DNA of 64,000 nt. Origin: BOG-908 sp965198825. GTDB lineage: Bacteria > Pseudomonadota > Alphaproteobacteria > Acetobacterales > Acetobacteraceae. The stretch covers positions 744,001-808,000 of the forward strand of contig CBDAQB010000001.1 in the NCBI GenBank assembly GCA_965198825.1, written 5' to 3'. Under the pieces are notes generated by a model that searched no databases, was not told where the DNA came from, and worked only from the letters and a program-made list of their open reading frames with translations. The position numbers and the translations under genes are program-made. Below, in pieces: positions 26,007 to 34,817 of this stretch (position 1 is its first letter; the number at the start of each line of letters is the position of its first letter).

Positions 26007-27112
26007 TCTGGCTGAGCGCCCTGTCGCTGGGGGTCTGGGTTTATTTGCTGCTGGGTCATGGTCGGTTCTGGCAGGCGGGGCCGATGTTGATGGCGGCTGC
26101 ACCGCCCGTGTGTCCGCCGGTGACGATCGTGGTGCCTGCACGGGACGAGGCGGAGACGATCGGGCGTTGCCTCCGGTCGCTGCTGGGTCAGGTCTATGGC
26201 GGGGCGTTCCGGGTGATCCTGGTGGATGACGGAAGCACCGACGGGACGGGGGATTTTGCGCGGCAGATTACCGATGCCCGGCTGACGGTTTTGGATGGCG
26301 CGCCGCGTCCGGCTGGTTGGAGCGGCAAGCTGTGGGCGCTGTCGCAGGGGGTGGCGGCGGCCGATGGCGAGCTGCTTCTGCTGTGCGATGCGGACATCGT
26401 TCATGCGCCCGAGCATCTGGCGACCCTCGTCGCCAAGCTGGTGGGCGGCGGGCTCGACATGGTGTCCGAAATGGTGGCGCTGCATTGCGAGAGCCTGGCC
26501 GAGCGGGCGCTGGTGCCGGCGTTCGTGTTCTTTTTCCAGCTTCTCTACCCGTTCGCTCAGGTGAACGACGCCGGGTCGCGGGTCGCGGCGGCGGCAGGCG
26601 GAACGGTGCTGATCCGGGCAGAGACGCTGGCTGCGATCGGCGGGCTGGCCGCCATGCGTGGCGCGCTGATCGACGACGTGACACTGGCCGGGCTGGTGAA
26701 GCGCCGGGGGCGAATCTGGCTGGGGCATAGCGGGCTTGCGGAGAGCGTGCGGCCGTATCCGCGTGCGTCCGACGTGTGGCGGATGGTGACACGCACCGCC
26801 TATGTGCAGCTTCGCTACTCGCCATGGCTGCTGGCTGGGACGGTGGCCGGCATGCTTCTGGTGTGGCTGCTGCCGCCCGCCGCGGCCATTTTCGGGCATG
26901 GTGCGGTGCGGGTTGCAGGACTGCTGGGATGGCTGGCCATGGCGGCGTCTTATGTTCCGACACTGCGGCGGTTCGGTTGCAGCGTGGGGTGGGCGCCCTT
27001 CCTGCCGCTGGTCGCATCGTTCTACACAGCCGCCACGGTCGCCTCGGCGGCGGATCATTTGAGAGGGCGGGGAGTCGTTTGGAAGCAGCGCGCGTATCAG
27101 CAGGCGGAGTGA
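26003..27112 (+). CDS. hpnB: Hopene-associated glycosyltransferase HpnB
   Basis: 369 residues, GT2 fold in the cytoplasm with membrane helices at both ends. The N-terminal helix precedes VTIVVPARDEAETIGRCL; LVDDGSTDGT and LCDADIVHA are the nucleotide-sugar Asp motifs. Two or three C-terminal hydrophobic segments anchor it. It overlaps hpnA by 4 bp and hpnC by 4 bp. Family membership is firm; the sugar it transfers is not known. Confidence 0.93.
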   Translation: MIWLSALSLGVWVYLLLGHGRFWQAGPMLMAAAPPVCPPVTIVVPARDEAETIGRCLRSLLGQVYGGAFRVILVDDGSTDGTGDFARQITDARLTVLDGAPRPAGWSGKLWALSQGVAAADGELLLLCDADIVHAPEHLATLVAKLVGGGLDMVSEMVALHCESLAERALVPAFVFFFQLLYPFAQVNDAGSRVAAAAGGTVLIRAETLAAIGGLAAMRGALIDDVTLAGLVKRRGRIWLGHSGLAESVRPYPRASDVWRMVTRTAYVQLRYSPWLLAGTVAGMLLVWLLPPAAAIFGHGAVRVAGLLGWLAMAASYVPTLRRFGCSVGWAPFLPLVASFYTAATVASAADHLRGRGVVWKQRAYQQAE

Positions 27113-27960
27113 CCGGCGGTTCCGGCTTTTCAGGCGGCGATGTCGAGGTCTGGTCGGGGAAGGGGCGGACGCAGGAGAATTTCCCGGTCGGCTCCGTGCT
27201 CATACGGCCGGCGCTGCGGGGACATGTGCATGCCTTCTACCAATTCGCGCGCAACGCGGACGACATCGGCGACAGTGCTGAGCTGGGTTCCGAGGACAAG
27301 CTGGCGCGGCTTGCGGTGATGGAGGATGTGCTCGTCGGGCGGCAGGACAGCGGCAGCCCTTCGGCGCTGGCTTTGCGCCAGAGCCTGTCGGTGACTGGCG
27401 TGCCGGTGCAGCACAGCCTCGATCTGCTGGCGGCGTTCAGGCAGGACGCGGTGCAGTCGCGCTACGAGAATTGGGCGGCGCTGCTCGACTACTGCCGCCA
27501 TTCCGCCATGCCGGTTGGCCGTTATGTGCTGGACCTGCATCGTGAGAGCCGTGAAACCTGGCCGGCCTCGGATGCGCTGTGCGCCTCGCTCCAGGTGCTC
27601 AATCATTTGCAGGACGGTTCCAAGGATTTGGCCGCACTCGACCGCTGCTATTTGCCGCTCGACCTGCTCGCCGCTGCCGGCGGGCAGGTGGAGGATTTGC
27701 GGGCGCGGAAGGAAAGCCCCGCGCTGAGGCAGGTTTTCGCGGCTCTGCTCGACCATTGCGATGCGATGAATACGGCTGCCGAGGCGCTGCCGCGGCTGAC
27801 GGCGGACCGTCGCCTGCGCATCGAGACAGGTGTGATCGTCGGGCTGGCGAAGCGCCTGGCGAAGCGGCTGCGCGCCGGCGATCCGGTGGCGACACGTGTG
27901 AAGCTGAAGCCGCTGGATGTGGCCTCGAGCGTGCTGGGCGCGCTGCGGTTCGCCGCGTGA
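27109..27960 (+). CDS. hpnC: Hydroxysqualene synthase HpnC
   Basis: 283 residues from GTG 27109, which overlaps the hpnB stop (GTGA). Squalene-synthase fold. The first metal motif is FARNADDIGDS at about residue 46; the second region is LNHLQDGSKDLAALDRCYLP. HpnC converts presqualene diphosphate (made by HpnD) to hydroxysqualene, which HpnE then reduces to squalene. The open frame begins at 26776, but the upstream part is a shadow of hpnB. Confidence 0.95.
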   Translation: MTGGSGFSGGDVEVWSGKGRTQENFPVGSVLIRPALRGHVHAFYQFARNADDIGDSAELGSEDKLARLAVMEDVLVGRQDSGSPSALALRQSLSVTGVPVQHSLDLLAAFRQDAVQSRYENWAALLDYCRHSAMPVGRYVLDLHRESRETWPASDALCASLQVLNHLQDGSKDLAALDRCYLPLDLLAAAGGQVEDLRARKESPALRQVFAALLDHCDAMNTAAEALPRLTADRRLRIETGVIVGLAKRLAKRLRAGDPVATRVKLKPLDVASSVLGALRFAA

Positions 27961-27996
27961 TGGCCGGGTTCGTTCGATGACCGCCCGGGTTCTCCC

Positions 27997-28842
27997 ATGA
28001 CAGCCCTGGGTGCGGCGCGTGCCGACCTCAATGAGGTCGAGAAGATCGTGCGCCGGTCCGGCACGTCGTTCGCCCGCGGCATGCGCATCCTGCCTGCGCC
28101 ACGGCGCGCGGCCATGTATGCGATCTACGCCTTCTGCCGCCTGGTCGACGATGTCGCCGACGAGCCCGGGCCGCTGCCGGCGAAACGGGCGGCGCTGCAG
28201 GCATGGCGCGAGCGGATCAAGCTGCTGGATGCCGGCGGGACCGATGCGGTGACACGCGTGCTCGCCCTCGCCAAGAAGGCCTACGAACTGCGCGAAGCCG
28301 ACATGCTCGCCATTATCGACGGCATGGAAATGGACGCCGAAACCGCCATCGTGGCGCCCGATTTCGCCACCCTGGATCTCTATTGCGACCGTGCGGCGTC
28401 GGCCGTCGGGCGCCTCTCGGTGCGGGCGTTCGGCGATGCCTCGACCGCCGCCGACCAGGTCGCCTACCACCTCGGCCGCGCGCTGCAGCTCACCAATATT
28501 CTCCGTGACCTCGGCGAGGACGCCGGGCGCGGCCGCCTCTACCTGCCGCGCGAATGGCTGTTCGACGCCGGCGTTCCGCTTGATCCGGAAGCGGCCATCA
28601 AGGATCCGCGCCTTGCCCAGGTCTGCGAGCGCATGGTTAAGCGGATCCACGCGCACTTCGGCGGCGCCGGCGCGGCCATGGCGCGCTGCGATGCCGTGGC
28701 CATGAAGCCGGCCCGGCTGATGGCAGCCAGCTACGCCGCGATCCTGCGCCGGCTGGAGCGGCGCGGCTGGCGGTCACCAGCCGACCGCGTCTCCGTTCCG
28801 TTCTGGGAGAAGCTTTGGATTGCTTTTCGGTATGCCCGGTAG
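27997..28842 (+). CDS. hpnD: Presqualene diphosphate synthase HpnD
   Basis: 281 residues. It condenses two farnesyl diphosphates to presqualene diphosphate. The aspartate-rich motifs are FCRLVDDVADE (about residues 44-54) and LRDLGEDAGRGRLYLP (about 170-185), with YCDRAASAVGRLS between. It follows hpnC after 36 bp. FPP would come from IspA, encoded 12 kb away in the opposing operon. Confidence 0.96.
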   Translation: MTALGAARADLNEVEKIVRRSGTSFARGMRILPAPRRAAMYAIYAFCRLVDDVADEPGPLPAKRAALQAWRERIKLLDAGGTDAVTRVLALAKKAYELREADMLAIIDGMEMDAETAIVAPDFATLDLYCDRAASAVGRLSVRAFGDASTAADQVAYHLGRALQLTNILRDLGEDAGRGRLYLPREWLFDAGVPLDPEAAIKDPRLAQVCERMVKRIHAHFGGAGAAMARCDAVAMKPARLMAASYAAILRRLERRGWRSPADRVSVPFWEKLWIAFRYAR

Positions 28843-28856
28843 GATGGGAAGGGGTA

Positions 28857-29011
28857 GGCAAGGCCAGGGGCTCTGCCCCTGGACCCCGCTGGGGACTCGT
28901 CCCCAGACCCCATTACTTAGAAAGTGCTCAGTTCAGCGGCGCAGCCATGATGTCCGGTGATCAGGTGGGCTTCGCCCAAGGAAGTAGGGGGCAGAGCCCC
29001 TGGCCTTGCCT
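28857..29011. repeat. Family D palindromic repeat
   Basis: Left arm 28857-28912 includes GGCAAGGCCAGGGGCTCTGC and GGGGACTCGTCCCC. The right arm near 28986-29011 is the inverse, GGCAGAGCCCCTGGCCTTGC. It is GC-rich, unlike family A. It lies between hpnD and hpnE, the widest gap inside an otherwise tightly packed operon, and could attenuate or process the transcript (inference). Confidence 0.7.
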
Positions 29012-29020
29012 TAGCTCCCT

Positions 29021-30262
29021 GTGACCAAGACTCACATCATAGGCGGAGGCCTAGCGGGGCTGGCCGCGGCGCTGCGCTTGGCGACGGATGGCCACGCGGT
29101 AACGCTCTACGAGGCGGGCCCGAACTGCGGCGGACGGTGCCGGAGTTATTTCGACCGCGAACTCGGCGTGCGGATCGATAATGGCAACCATCTGTTGCTA
29201 TCGGGCAATGACTCGGCGATGGCTTACCTCGATATGCTTGGGACGCGTGGATCGTTGGGTGGCCCTGGGGCTCCCGTGTTCCCGTTCATGGATCTGGCGA
29301 ACGGTGAGCGCTGGACGGTTCGGCCTTCGGCTGGGCGGGTGCCTTGGTGGTTGTTCTCGCGCGCGCGGCGGGTGCCTGGGGCTAGGCTGCGCGAGTATGG
29401 CGCACTCCTGCGGCTGATGCGGGCGCGGCGGGATGCGACGGTGGCGGAGGTTTTGCCGCGGGGCGAACTGACGCGGCGGTTGCTGGAGCCGTTGGCTGTG
29501 TCGGCTTTGAACACGTCTTTGGCCGAGGGATCGGCGCGGCTTTTGGGCGCGGTGGTGGCTGGGTCGCTGGCGCGGGGTGGGGCGGCTTGCGTGCCGCTTT
29601 ATCCGCGTGAGGGGTTGTCGGAGAGTTTCGTCGATCCGGCTTTGGCGCGGCTGGTGGCATTGGGGGCGGTGGTGAAGACGGGGTATCGCATCGGCGCGGT
29701 ATCGGTGGGGGAGGCGCGGGTGACTGCACTTACGGGGCCGGAGGGGGTGGTTCCGGTGTCGGCGGATGAGGTGGTGATTTTGGCGGCGCCTGGTCCGGTG
29801 GCGGCGGCGTTGGTGCCTGGGGTTACGGCGCCCGATGAATTCGAGGCCATCATCAATTTGCACTTTCTGGTGCAGGCGGAGCCTGGCGAGGCGGGGTTCG
29901 TGGGGTTGATCGGTGGTCTGGCGGAGTGGGTGTTCGTGAAGCCGGGGGTGGTTTCGGTGACCGTGAGCGCGGCCAACCGGCTGCTGGGTCGTCCTACCGA
30001 GGCTCTGGTGGCGGAGCTTTGGCGGGAGGTTTGCGCGGCGACGGGCCTTGTGGGGGATATGCCACGCTACCGGCTCATATGCGAAAAGCGGGCCACCTTT
30101 GCTGCAACTTCACGGCAACAGTTGCGTCGCCCTATGGCAACAACCTCCTTGCAGAATCTCCTGCTAGCGGGTGATTGGACGGACACCGGGTTGCCGGCCA
30201 CCATCGAAGGTGCGATCAGGTCCGGCTTTGCGGCGGCGCAACATGCAAATGCCCGCGGCTGA
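29021..30262 (+). CDS. hpnE: Hydroxysqualene dehydroxylase HpnE
   Basis: 413 residues from a GTG start. FAD-dependent amine-oxidase-like fold with the dinucleotide motif IIGGGLAGLAAALRLA at the N-terminus and EAGPNCGGRCRSYFD next to it. The C-terminal FAD motif is LLLAGDWTDTGLPATIEGA. It reduces hydroxysqualene to squalene. It overlaps the shc start by about 20 bp. Confidence 0.95.
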   Translation: MTKTHIIGGGLAGLAAALRLATDGHAVTLYEAGPNCGGRCRSYFDRELGVRIDNGNHLLLSGNDSAMAYLDMLGTRGSLGGPGAPVFPFMDLANGERWTVRPSAGRVPWWLFSRARRVPGARLREYGALLRLMRARRDATVAEVLPRGELTRRLLEPLAVSALNTSLAEGSARLLGAVVAGSLARGGAACVPLYPREGLSESFVDPALARLVALGAVVKTGYRIGAVSVGEARVTALTGPEGVVPVSADEVVILAAPGPVAAALVPGVTAPDEFEAIINLHFLVQAEPGEAGFVGLIGGLAEWVFVKPGVVSVTVSAANRLLGRPTEALVAELWREVCAATGLVGDMPRYRLICEKRATFAATSRQQLRRPMATTSLQNLLLAGDWTDTGLPATIEGAIRSGFAAAQHANARG

Positions 30263-32222
30263 CGATGAGGTGGAATTGCCAGGCGAGACGCTGATCGACC
30301 CGGACGCGCCAGAAACGACCCTGCAGGATTCGGTTTTGCGGGCTGCGGATGCCTTGCGTCGCCGGCAGAATCCGGATGGGCATTGGCGTTTCGAGCTCGA
30401 GGCGGATGCGACTATTCCTGCCGAGTATATATTACTGGAGCATTACCTCGACCGTATTGATCCGGAGCGTGAGCAGCGCATCGGCGCCTATTTACGCGGT
30501 ATCCAGGGCGCGCATGGCGGCTGGCCGCTGTTTCACGATGGGGCGTTCAACCTGTCGGCGTCGGTAAAGGCGTACTTTGCGTTGAAATGCCTGGGTGATT
30601 CGCCGGACGCGCCGCACATGGCGCGGGCACGGGCGGCGATCCTGGCGGCAGGCGGGGCTGAGCGGACGAACGTCTTCACCCGTATCCAGCTCGCGCTGTT
30701 CGGCGAAGTGCCGTGGGACGCCATACCGACCATGCCGGTCGAGATCATGCTGTTGCCGCAGTGGTTCTTTTTCCACCTGTCGAAGATCTCTTACTGGTCG
30801 CGGACGGTGATCGTGCCGTTGCTGGTGCTGATCAATCTTCGGCCGCAGGCGCGTAATCCGCGTCAGGTGCGTATCGCCGAGCTTTTCCGCAGGCCGCCCG
30901 AGAAGATACGCGACTGGATACGCGGGCCTTACCGGTCCGGCTGGGGCCGCGCGTTCAAGGCGCTGGACATGGTGCTGAAGCGGGCGGACCGGTTCTTCCC
31001 GAGCCACGTTCGGACGCGTGCGGTGAACGAGGCGGTGGCTTTCGTCACCGAGCGGCTGAACGGCGAGGATGGGCTTGGGGCGATCTACCCGGCCATGGCG
31101 AACACGGTGATGATGTTCGACGCGCTTGGGTTCGGCGCGAAACATCCGTATGCGGCACTGGCGTGGCATGCGGTGCAGAAGCTACTGGTGGACACCGACG
31201 AGGGCACCTACTGCCAGCCCTGTGTGTCGCCGATCTGGGATACCAGCCTGGCGGGCCATGCCATGGCGGAAGCGGGCTTTGGCTGTGCGTTGGGCCGGGA
31301 GCCGGTGGAGGCTGCCAGCCGCTGGCTGGCGGAGCGCCAGATCCTGACCGTGAAGGGCGACTGGGCCGTGCGGCGGCCGGACGTGGCGCCCGGCGGCTGG
31401 GCTTTCCAGTATGCCAACGATCATTATCCGGACGTGGACGATACGGCGGCGGTTGGCCTGCTGCTTCATCGTAACGGCGATCCGGCGCATGACGAGGCCA
31501 TCGAGCGGGCGCGCGACTGGATCGTCGGCATGCAGAGCAGCGACGGCGGCTGGGGCGCTTTCGAGCCCGAGAACACGCACACTTACCTGAACCACATTCC
31601 TTTCGCGGATCATGGCGCGCTGCTGGATCCGCCGACGTCGGACGTGACCGGCCGCTGCGTGGGGTTCCTCGCACAGATCGGCATGGCTTCCGACCATCCC
31701 GTGATGGCGCGCGCGCTGGCTTATCTCATGCGCGAGCAGGAGGCGGACGGAAGCTGGTTCGGCCGTTGGGGCACCAATTATATTTACGGCACCTGGTCGG
31801 TGCTGAATGCGCTGAACGCGGCCGGTATTCCGCATGACGCGCCTTGCATGCGCCGGGCTTGCGACTTCCTGCTCGAGGTGCAGCGTGAGGACGGCGGCTG
31901 GGGTGAGGACGAGGAGAGCTACGCCGATGCGCCGCCGGGGCGTTTCCGCGAGAGCACGCCTTCGCAAACCGCTTGGGCGGTGCTGGCCTTGATGGCGGCC
32001 GGCAAGTCGGAGCATCCTGCCACGGCGCGCGGCATCGCCTGGCTGCAGCGCATGCAGAAGGCGGACGGCGAATGGGACGAACTGCCTTATACGGCGGTGG
32101 GTTTTCCGCGGGTGTTCTATTTGCGGTATCACGGCTATCGGCTGTTTTTCCCGCTTCTCGCTTTGGCGCGGTATCATAATCTGATGCGGGGGAACACTCG
32201 GCAGGTTGAGTATGGGATTTAG
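30243..32222 (+). CDS. shc: Squalene-hopene cyclase
   Basis: 659 residues from ATG 30243 (MQMPAADDE); the frame is open to 30171 but that part overlaps hpnE. It cyclises squalene to hopene/hopanol at the inner membrane. The catalytic DXDD motif is DVDD at residues 397-400, and QW repeats such as QSSDGGWGAF and QREDGGWGED are spread along the protein. The length is normal. Family A copy 4 begins within ten bases of the stop. Confidence 0.97.
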   Translation: MQMPAADDEVELPGETLIDPDAPETTLQDSVLRAADALRRRQNPDGHWRFELEADATIPAEYILLEHYLDRIDPEREQRIGAYLRGIQGAHGGWPLFHDGAFNLSASVKAYFALKCLGDSPDAPHMARARAAILAAGGAERTNVFTRIQLALFGEVPWDAIPTMPVEIMLLPQWFFFHLSKISYWSRTVIVPLLVLINLRPQARNPRQVRIAELFRRPPEKIRDWIRGPYRSGWGRAFKALDMVLKRADRFFPSHVRTRAVNEAVAFVTERLNGEDGLGAIYPAMANTVMMFDALGFGAKHPYAALAWHAVQKLLVDTDEGTYCQPCVSPIWDTSLAGHAMAEAGFGCALGREPVEAASRWLAERQILTVKGDWAVRRPDVAPGGWAFQYANDHYPDVDDTAAVGLLLHRNGDPAHDEAIERARDWIVGMQSSDGGWGAFEPENTHTYLNHIPFADHGALLDPPTSDVTGRCVGFLAQIGMASDHPVMARALAYLMREQEADGSWFGRWGTNYIYGTWSVLNALNAAGIPHDAPCMRRACDFLLEVQREDGGWGEDEESYADAPPGRFRESTPSQTAWAVLALMAAGKSEHPATARGIAWLQRMQKADGEWDELPYTAVGFPRVFYLRYHGYRLFFPLLALARYHNLMRGNTRQVEYGI

Positions 32223-32230
32223 ATGGAAGC

Positions 32231-32345
32231 AGTTCTTTTTTGAAAAAAAGAACCAAAAAACTTTTGCGAGTTGAGGCCGAGTTTGAGGATAGGCCGGGCT
32301 CAAAGGTGTAAAAGTTTTTTGCTTCTTTTTTTCAAAAAAGAAGTC
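32231..32345. repeat. Family A nested palindrome, copy 4
   Basis: Left arm 32233-32266, right arm 32309-32343. The flank after the right arm, CCTTCCTTGCTTCG, is shared with copy 10, and its TTG is the apparent start codon of hpnG. Confidence 0.85.
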
Positions 32346-32350
32346 CTTCC

Positions 32351-33031
32351 TTGCTTCGCCTAGGCATCGTCACGGGCCTTCGCGCCGAAGCGGCCATCGC
32401 CCGCAGTTTGTCGCCCGATGTTCGCGCGGGTGGCGGGTTGCCTGTCGGTGCTCGCTCAGCGGCAGAAGCACTGGTTTCAGAAAACGTTGACGCTCTGATG
32501 AGTTTTGGCCTCGCCGGCGGGCTGGATCCTGCCTTGGAGGCTGGTGCACTGGTGGTGCCGAGGCGCGTTGTTTCGGCTGCCGGTTCGTGGGTGACCGATG
32601 CAGCGTTGGTGGAGCGCTGTGGCGGCGTTACTTGCGACTCTTTGTTTGCCGGTCAGGTGATCGTGGCGAGCGTTGCCGAAAAGGCTGCGTTGCGGCGGTC
32701 TACTGGTGCTTCTGCGATCGATCTGGAAAGCGGTGAGGTGGCGGCTGTGGCGGCGCGTCATGGATTGCCGTTCGTGGTGCTTCGCGCCGTTTGCGATCCG
32801 GCGGATGTGGACTTGCCGCCTGCTGCATTGGCGGCGCTGAACCGTGCGGGTGTTATTGGACTTGGCCGTGTGCTGGGCTCAGTTTTTCGGCATCCTGGGC
32901 AGGTTGGGAGACTTTTGGGGCTGGCTCGGGATGCGGCTGCGGCTCGGCGGACTTTGGCTGGAGCGGGAAGGAAGGACTTCTTTTTTGAAAAAAAGAAGCA
33001 AAAAACTTTGGGGCTGACCCAGATTGGGTAG
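32351..33031 (+). CDS. hpnG: Adenosylhopane nucleosidase HpnG (phosphorylase family)
   Basis: About 226 residues. It removes adenine from adenosylhopane to give (phospho)ribosylhopane. Nucleoside-phosphorylase-like motifs are LGIVTGLRAEAAIA, SFGLAGGLDPALEAGALVVP and IDLESGEVAAVAARHGLPFVVLR. The start appears to be TTG 32351 inside the flank of family A copy 4. The last ~20 residues (from about RKDFFFEKKK) are translated from family A copy 5 and then from insertion-sequence DNA, so the present C-terminus is not native. It is separated from shc by a repeat, so expression may differ from the rest of the operon. Confidence 0.9.
   Translation: MLRLGIVTGLRAEAAIARSLSPDVRAGGGLPVGARSAAEALVSENVDALMSFGLAGGLDPALEAGALVVPRRVVSAAGSWVTDAALVERCGGVTCDSLFAGQVIVASVAEKAALRRSTGASAIDLESGEVAAVAARHGLPFVVLRAVCDPADVDLPPAALAALNRAGVIGLGRVLGSVFRHPGQVGRLLGLARDAAAARRTLAGAGRKDFFFEKKKQKTLGLTQIG
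32977..33009. repeat. Family A left arm interrupted by an insertion sequence, copy 5
   Basis: Only the left arm remains, cut within the ACTTTTGGAC stretch by the IS at 33010-33939. The lost few bases resume at 33948 (TGGACTTTAGG). Removing the IS and one target copy restores a normal arm end. No right arm follows before hpnK. Confidence 0.82.
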
Positions 33032-33130
33032 CAAGTAGAGCCTACCACGCGTTGCGGGGCAGGTGGTAAGGCGGTGTTTCGTTGTTCGGTTGAAGTGCCG
33101 TTTCGTCGTCCCGGCCATGACTCTCCACGG

Positions 33131-33213
33131 CTGCACGGCCAGGCGCAGTCAAGGCTGGCCGCAGGCCACCGCGGAGCGGCGCGAAGCGGCCTTTACTGCG
33201 CCTGGCCGTGCAG
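33131..33213. terminator. Long hairpin directly after the transposase gene
   Basis: A perfect 19-bp stem, CTGCACGGCCAGGCGCAGT at 33131-33149 pairing with 33195-33213, encloses a GC-rich 45-nt loop. It begins at the base next to the transposase stop on the minus strand. No T-run follows, so it may be a transcript-end or protective structure rather than a classic intrinsic terminator. Confidence 0.6.
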
Positions 33214-33900
33214 TCACGCTGGTTTGGCGGGGGCATGAGAGGTTAGGCTTTTCGGCGTGGCCCAGCGCTTGATCTGACGCAGCTGAGCGGCCGGGCTGCC
33301 GTAGTTGAAGCGGAACTCCGCCTCCTTGAGGAACAGAGCGAAGTGCTTGCGCGGAATGCCGTTGTAGCGGCTGAGCGTGCGTTTGGCGTGGTTCCAGAAA
33401 TTCTCAATGCCGTTAATGTGGTTGATTTTCCCAGCAACAAACGCATGCTGATGGTTGATCCTATGATGATGGAATTCCGACACATCCAGCACATCGTAGA
33501 TGTTGTAGCTGTCGGTATAGACCACGGAATCGGGTACCACCTTGGCGCGGATGACAGGCATCAGCGTGTCGCGCTGCAGGTCGGGTGCAACCATCGTGTA
33601 GACGCGGCCGCCGCGTTTGAGGATGCCGAAAACAGCCACTTTGCCCGCAGCACCGCGTCCCCGCTTGCCTTTGCGATGGCCCCCGAAATAGCTCTCGTCG
33701 ATCTCCACTTCGCCCTCGAACGGCGCCTCTTCGATCAGCCGCTCAGCGATGAGCTGGCGCAAACGATGGAAGAACAGGACGGCCGATTTGGGGTTTATTC
33801 CGCATAAATCGGCCGCCGTTCTGGCAGTGGAACCAGCGACGAAAAGCTCGGCCAGCCGGCCTTGCTGTTTTTCCGTTAGGCGACAACGCCTTAGGTGCAT
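33214..33900 (-). CDS. IS1595-family transposase
   Basis: 228 residues. An N-terminal zinc/helical region is reduced to a helix-turn-helix-like part (TARTAADLCGINPKSAVLFFHRLR). The DDE-type core begins VEIDESYFGGHRKGKRGRG, then VYTDSYNIYD and HINGIENFWNHAKR, the IS1016/IS1595 arrangement. It appears intact and full length for the short subgroup. It is oriented opposite to hpnG. Confidence 0.93.
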   Translation of the reverse strand: MHLRRCRLTEKQQGRLAELFVAGSTARTAADLCGINPKSAVLFFHRLRQLIAERLIEEAPFEGEVEIDESYFGGHRKGKRGRGAAGKVAVFGILKRGGRVYTMVAPDLQRDTLMPVIRAKVVPDSVVYTDSYNIYDVLDVSEFHHHRINHQHAFVAGKINHINGIENFWNHAKRTLSRYNGIPRKHFALFLKEAEFRFNYGSPAAQLRQIKRWATPKSLTSHAPAKPA

Positions 33901-33953
33901 TTCCAGACCCTAGATCAGCTCCGGATCTGGGTCAGCCCCAAAACTTTTGGACT

Positions 33954-34784
33954 TTAGGTGGGGGTTGAGGAAAAAGCGCTGTAGTTTGTTAGGTTGACTG
34001 CATTTGGGATTTTCAGCTCTACGAGCGCTTTCAGTTCGCCTGTATGGTCGTAGTTGGGCATCAGGGTTTTCAGTGTCGCGTCGCGGTGCGTGGCGGGATG
34101 GAAGTAGAGTTCGGTCAGGCCTTCGGGTAGGTTTTCCAGCAGGTAGGTCACGCGGTCTGCGGTCATGTGGCCGGTCCATCCTAGGCCGAGTATCTGATCG
34201 TTCGTGATGAGCCCTGCGGCTTTGGCTTGGCGGCGCAGGACGCCGCACCAGCGGGCGAGTGCCCGGTCGCCTAGGGTTTGCGCGGGACCACCAGGGAGTT
34301 GGGGCTCTTGGGGGATGCGTATGGCGCGCAGGCCGAACTCGCGGCCGATGTCGATCATCAGGCGGCCTACGGTGGGATGCAGGTGCATGTGTTTGTGCGC
34401 GTTGGCGTGGTCCAGCGGAAGGCCGGTTTTTTGAAAGGCTTCGAACTGGGCTCGGATTTCTGCGGCGAGTTGGCGCCTTACGCTTCGGCGGAAGAAGTAG
34501 TTCAGGCCCAGGCGTAGCTGGTCGGAGGGGAAGCGTCCGTCGAGGCCGACGAGATCGGGAATTTGCTCTGGCGGGAGCGTGGGGGCGCCTTCGATGACGA
34601 CGAGGTGCAGGCCGACGTGAAGGTTGGGGAGGGACTTGGCTCGCCTGATGGCATCGCTCGCCTGGTCTGCGGCGACCATGAGGCTTGCCGAGGTGAGTAT
34701 GCCTTCGCGGGAGGCGCGCTCAACGGCTTCGTTGACCGTGAGGGTCAGGCCGAAATCGTCCGCGACTGTTATCAGTGATATCAT
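33954..34784 (-). CDS. hpnK: Hopanoid biosynthesis deacetylase HpnK (YdjC-like)
   Basis: About 276 residues from ATG 34784 (MISLITVADDFGL). YdjC-like carbohydrate deacetylase: the metal Asp pair is VADDFGL, and the His motif is LDHANAHKHMHLHPT. It is thought to remove the N-acetyl group from the N-acetylglucosaminyl hopanoid made by HpnI. On the minus strand it is cut off from hpnJ by a toxin-antitoxin pair, and its 3' end is 14 bp from the insertion sequence. Confidence 0.92.
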   Translation of the reverse strand: MISLITVADDFGLTLTVNEAVERASREGILTSASLMVAADQASDAIRRAKSLPNLHVGLHLVVIEGAPTLPPEQIPDLVGLDGRFPSDQLRLGLNYFFRRSVRRQLAAEIRAQFEAFQKTGLPLDHANAHKHMHLHPTVGRLMIDIGREFGLRAIRIPQEPQLPGGPAQTLGDRALARWCGVLRRQAKAAGLITNDQILGLGWTGHMTADRVTYLLENLPEGLTELYFHPATHRDATLKTLMPNYDHTGELKALVELKIPNAVNLTNYSAFSSTPT

Positions 34785-34817
34785 TGATATCGGATTGGTG
34801 TTGTGGTAGGAGGGCAA

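Larger units (their letters stand above)
33010..33939. mobile_element. IS1595-family insertion sequence
   Basis: 930 bp bounded by perfect 15-bp terminal inverted repeats GGGGCTGACCCAGAT (33010-33024 and inverted at 33925-33939). It is flanked by an 8-bp direct duplication AAAACTTT (33002-33009 and 33940-33947), the length expected for this family. It carries one transposase gene and a structured noncoding segment. Both ends and the target duplication are intact, so the insertion looks recent. Confidence 0.92.

Noticed and set aside
32231..34784. Composite transposon carrying hpnG and hpnK
   Set aside because: Only one IS is present, with its own target duplication, so the flanking genes did not move with it.
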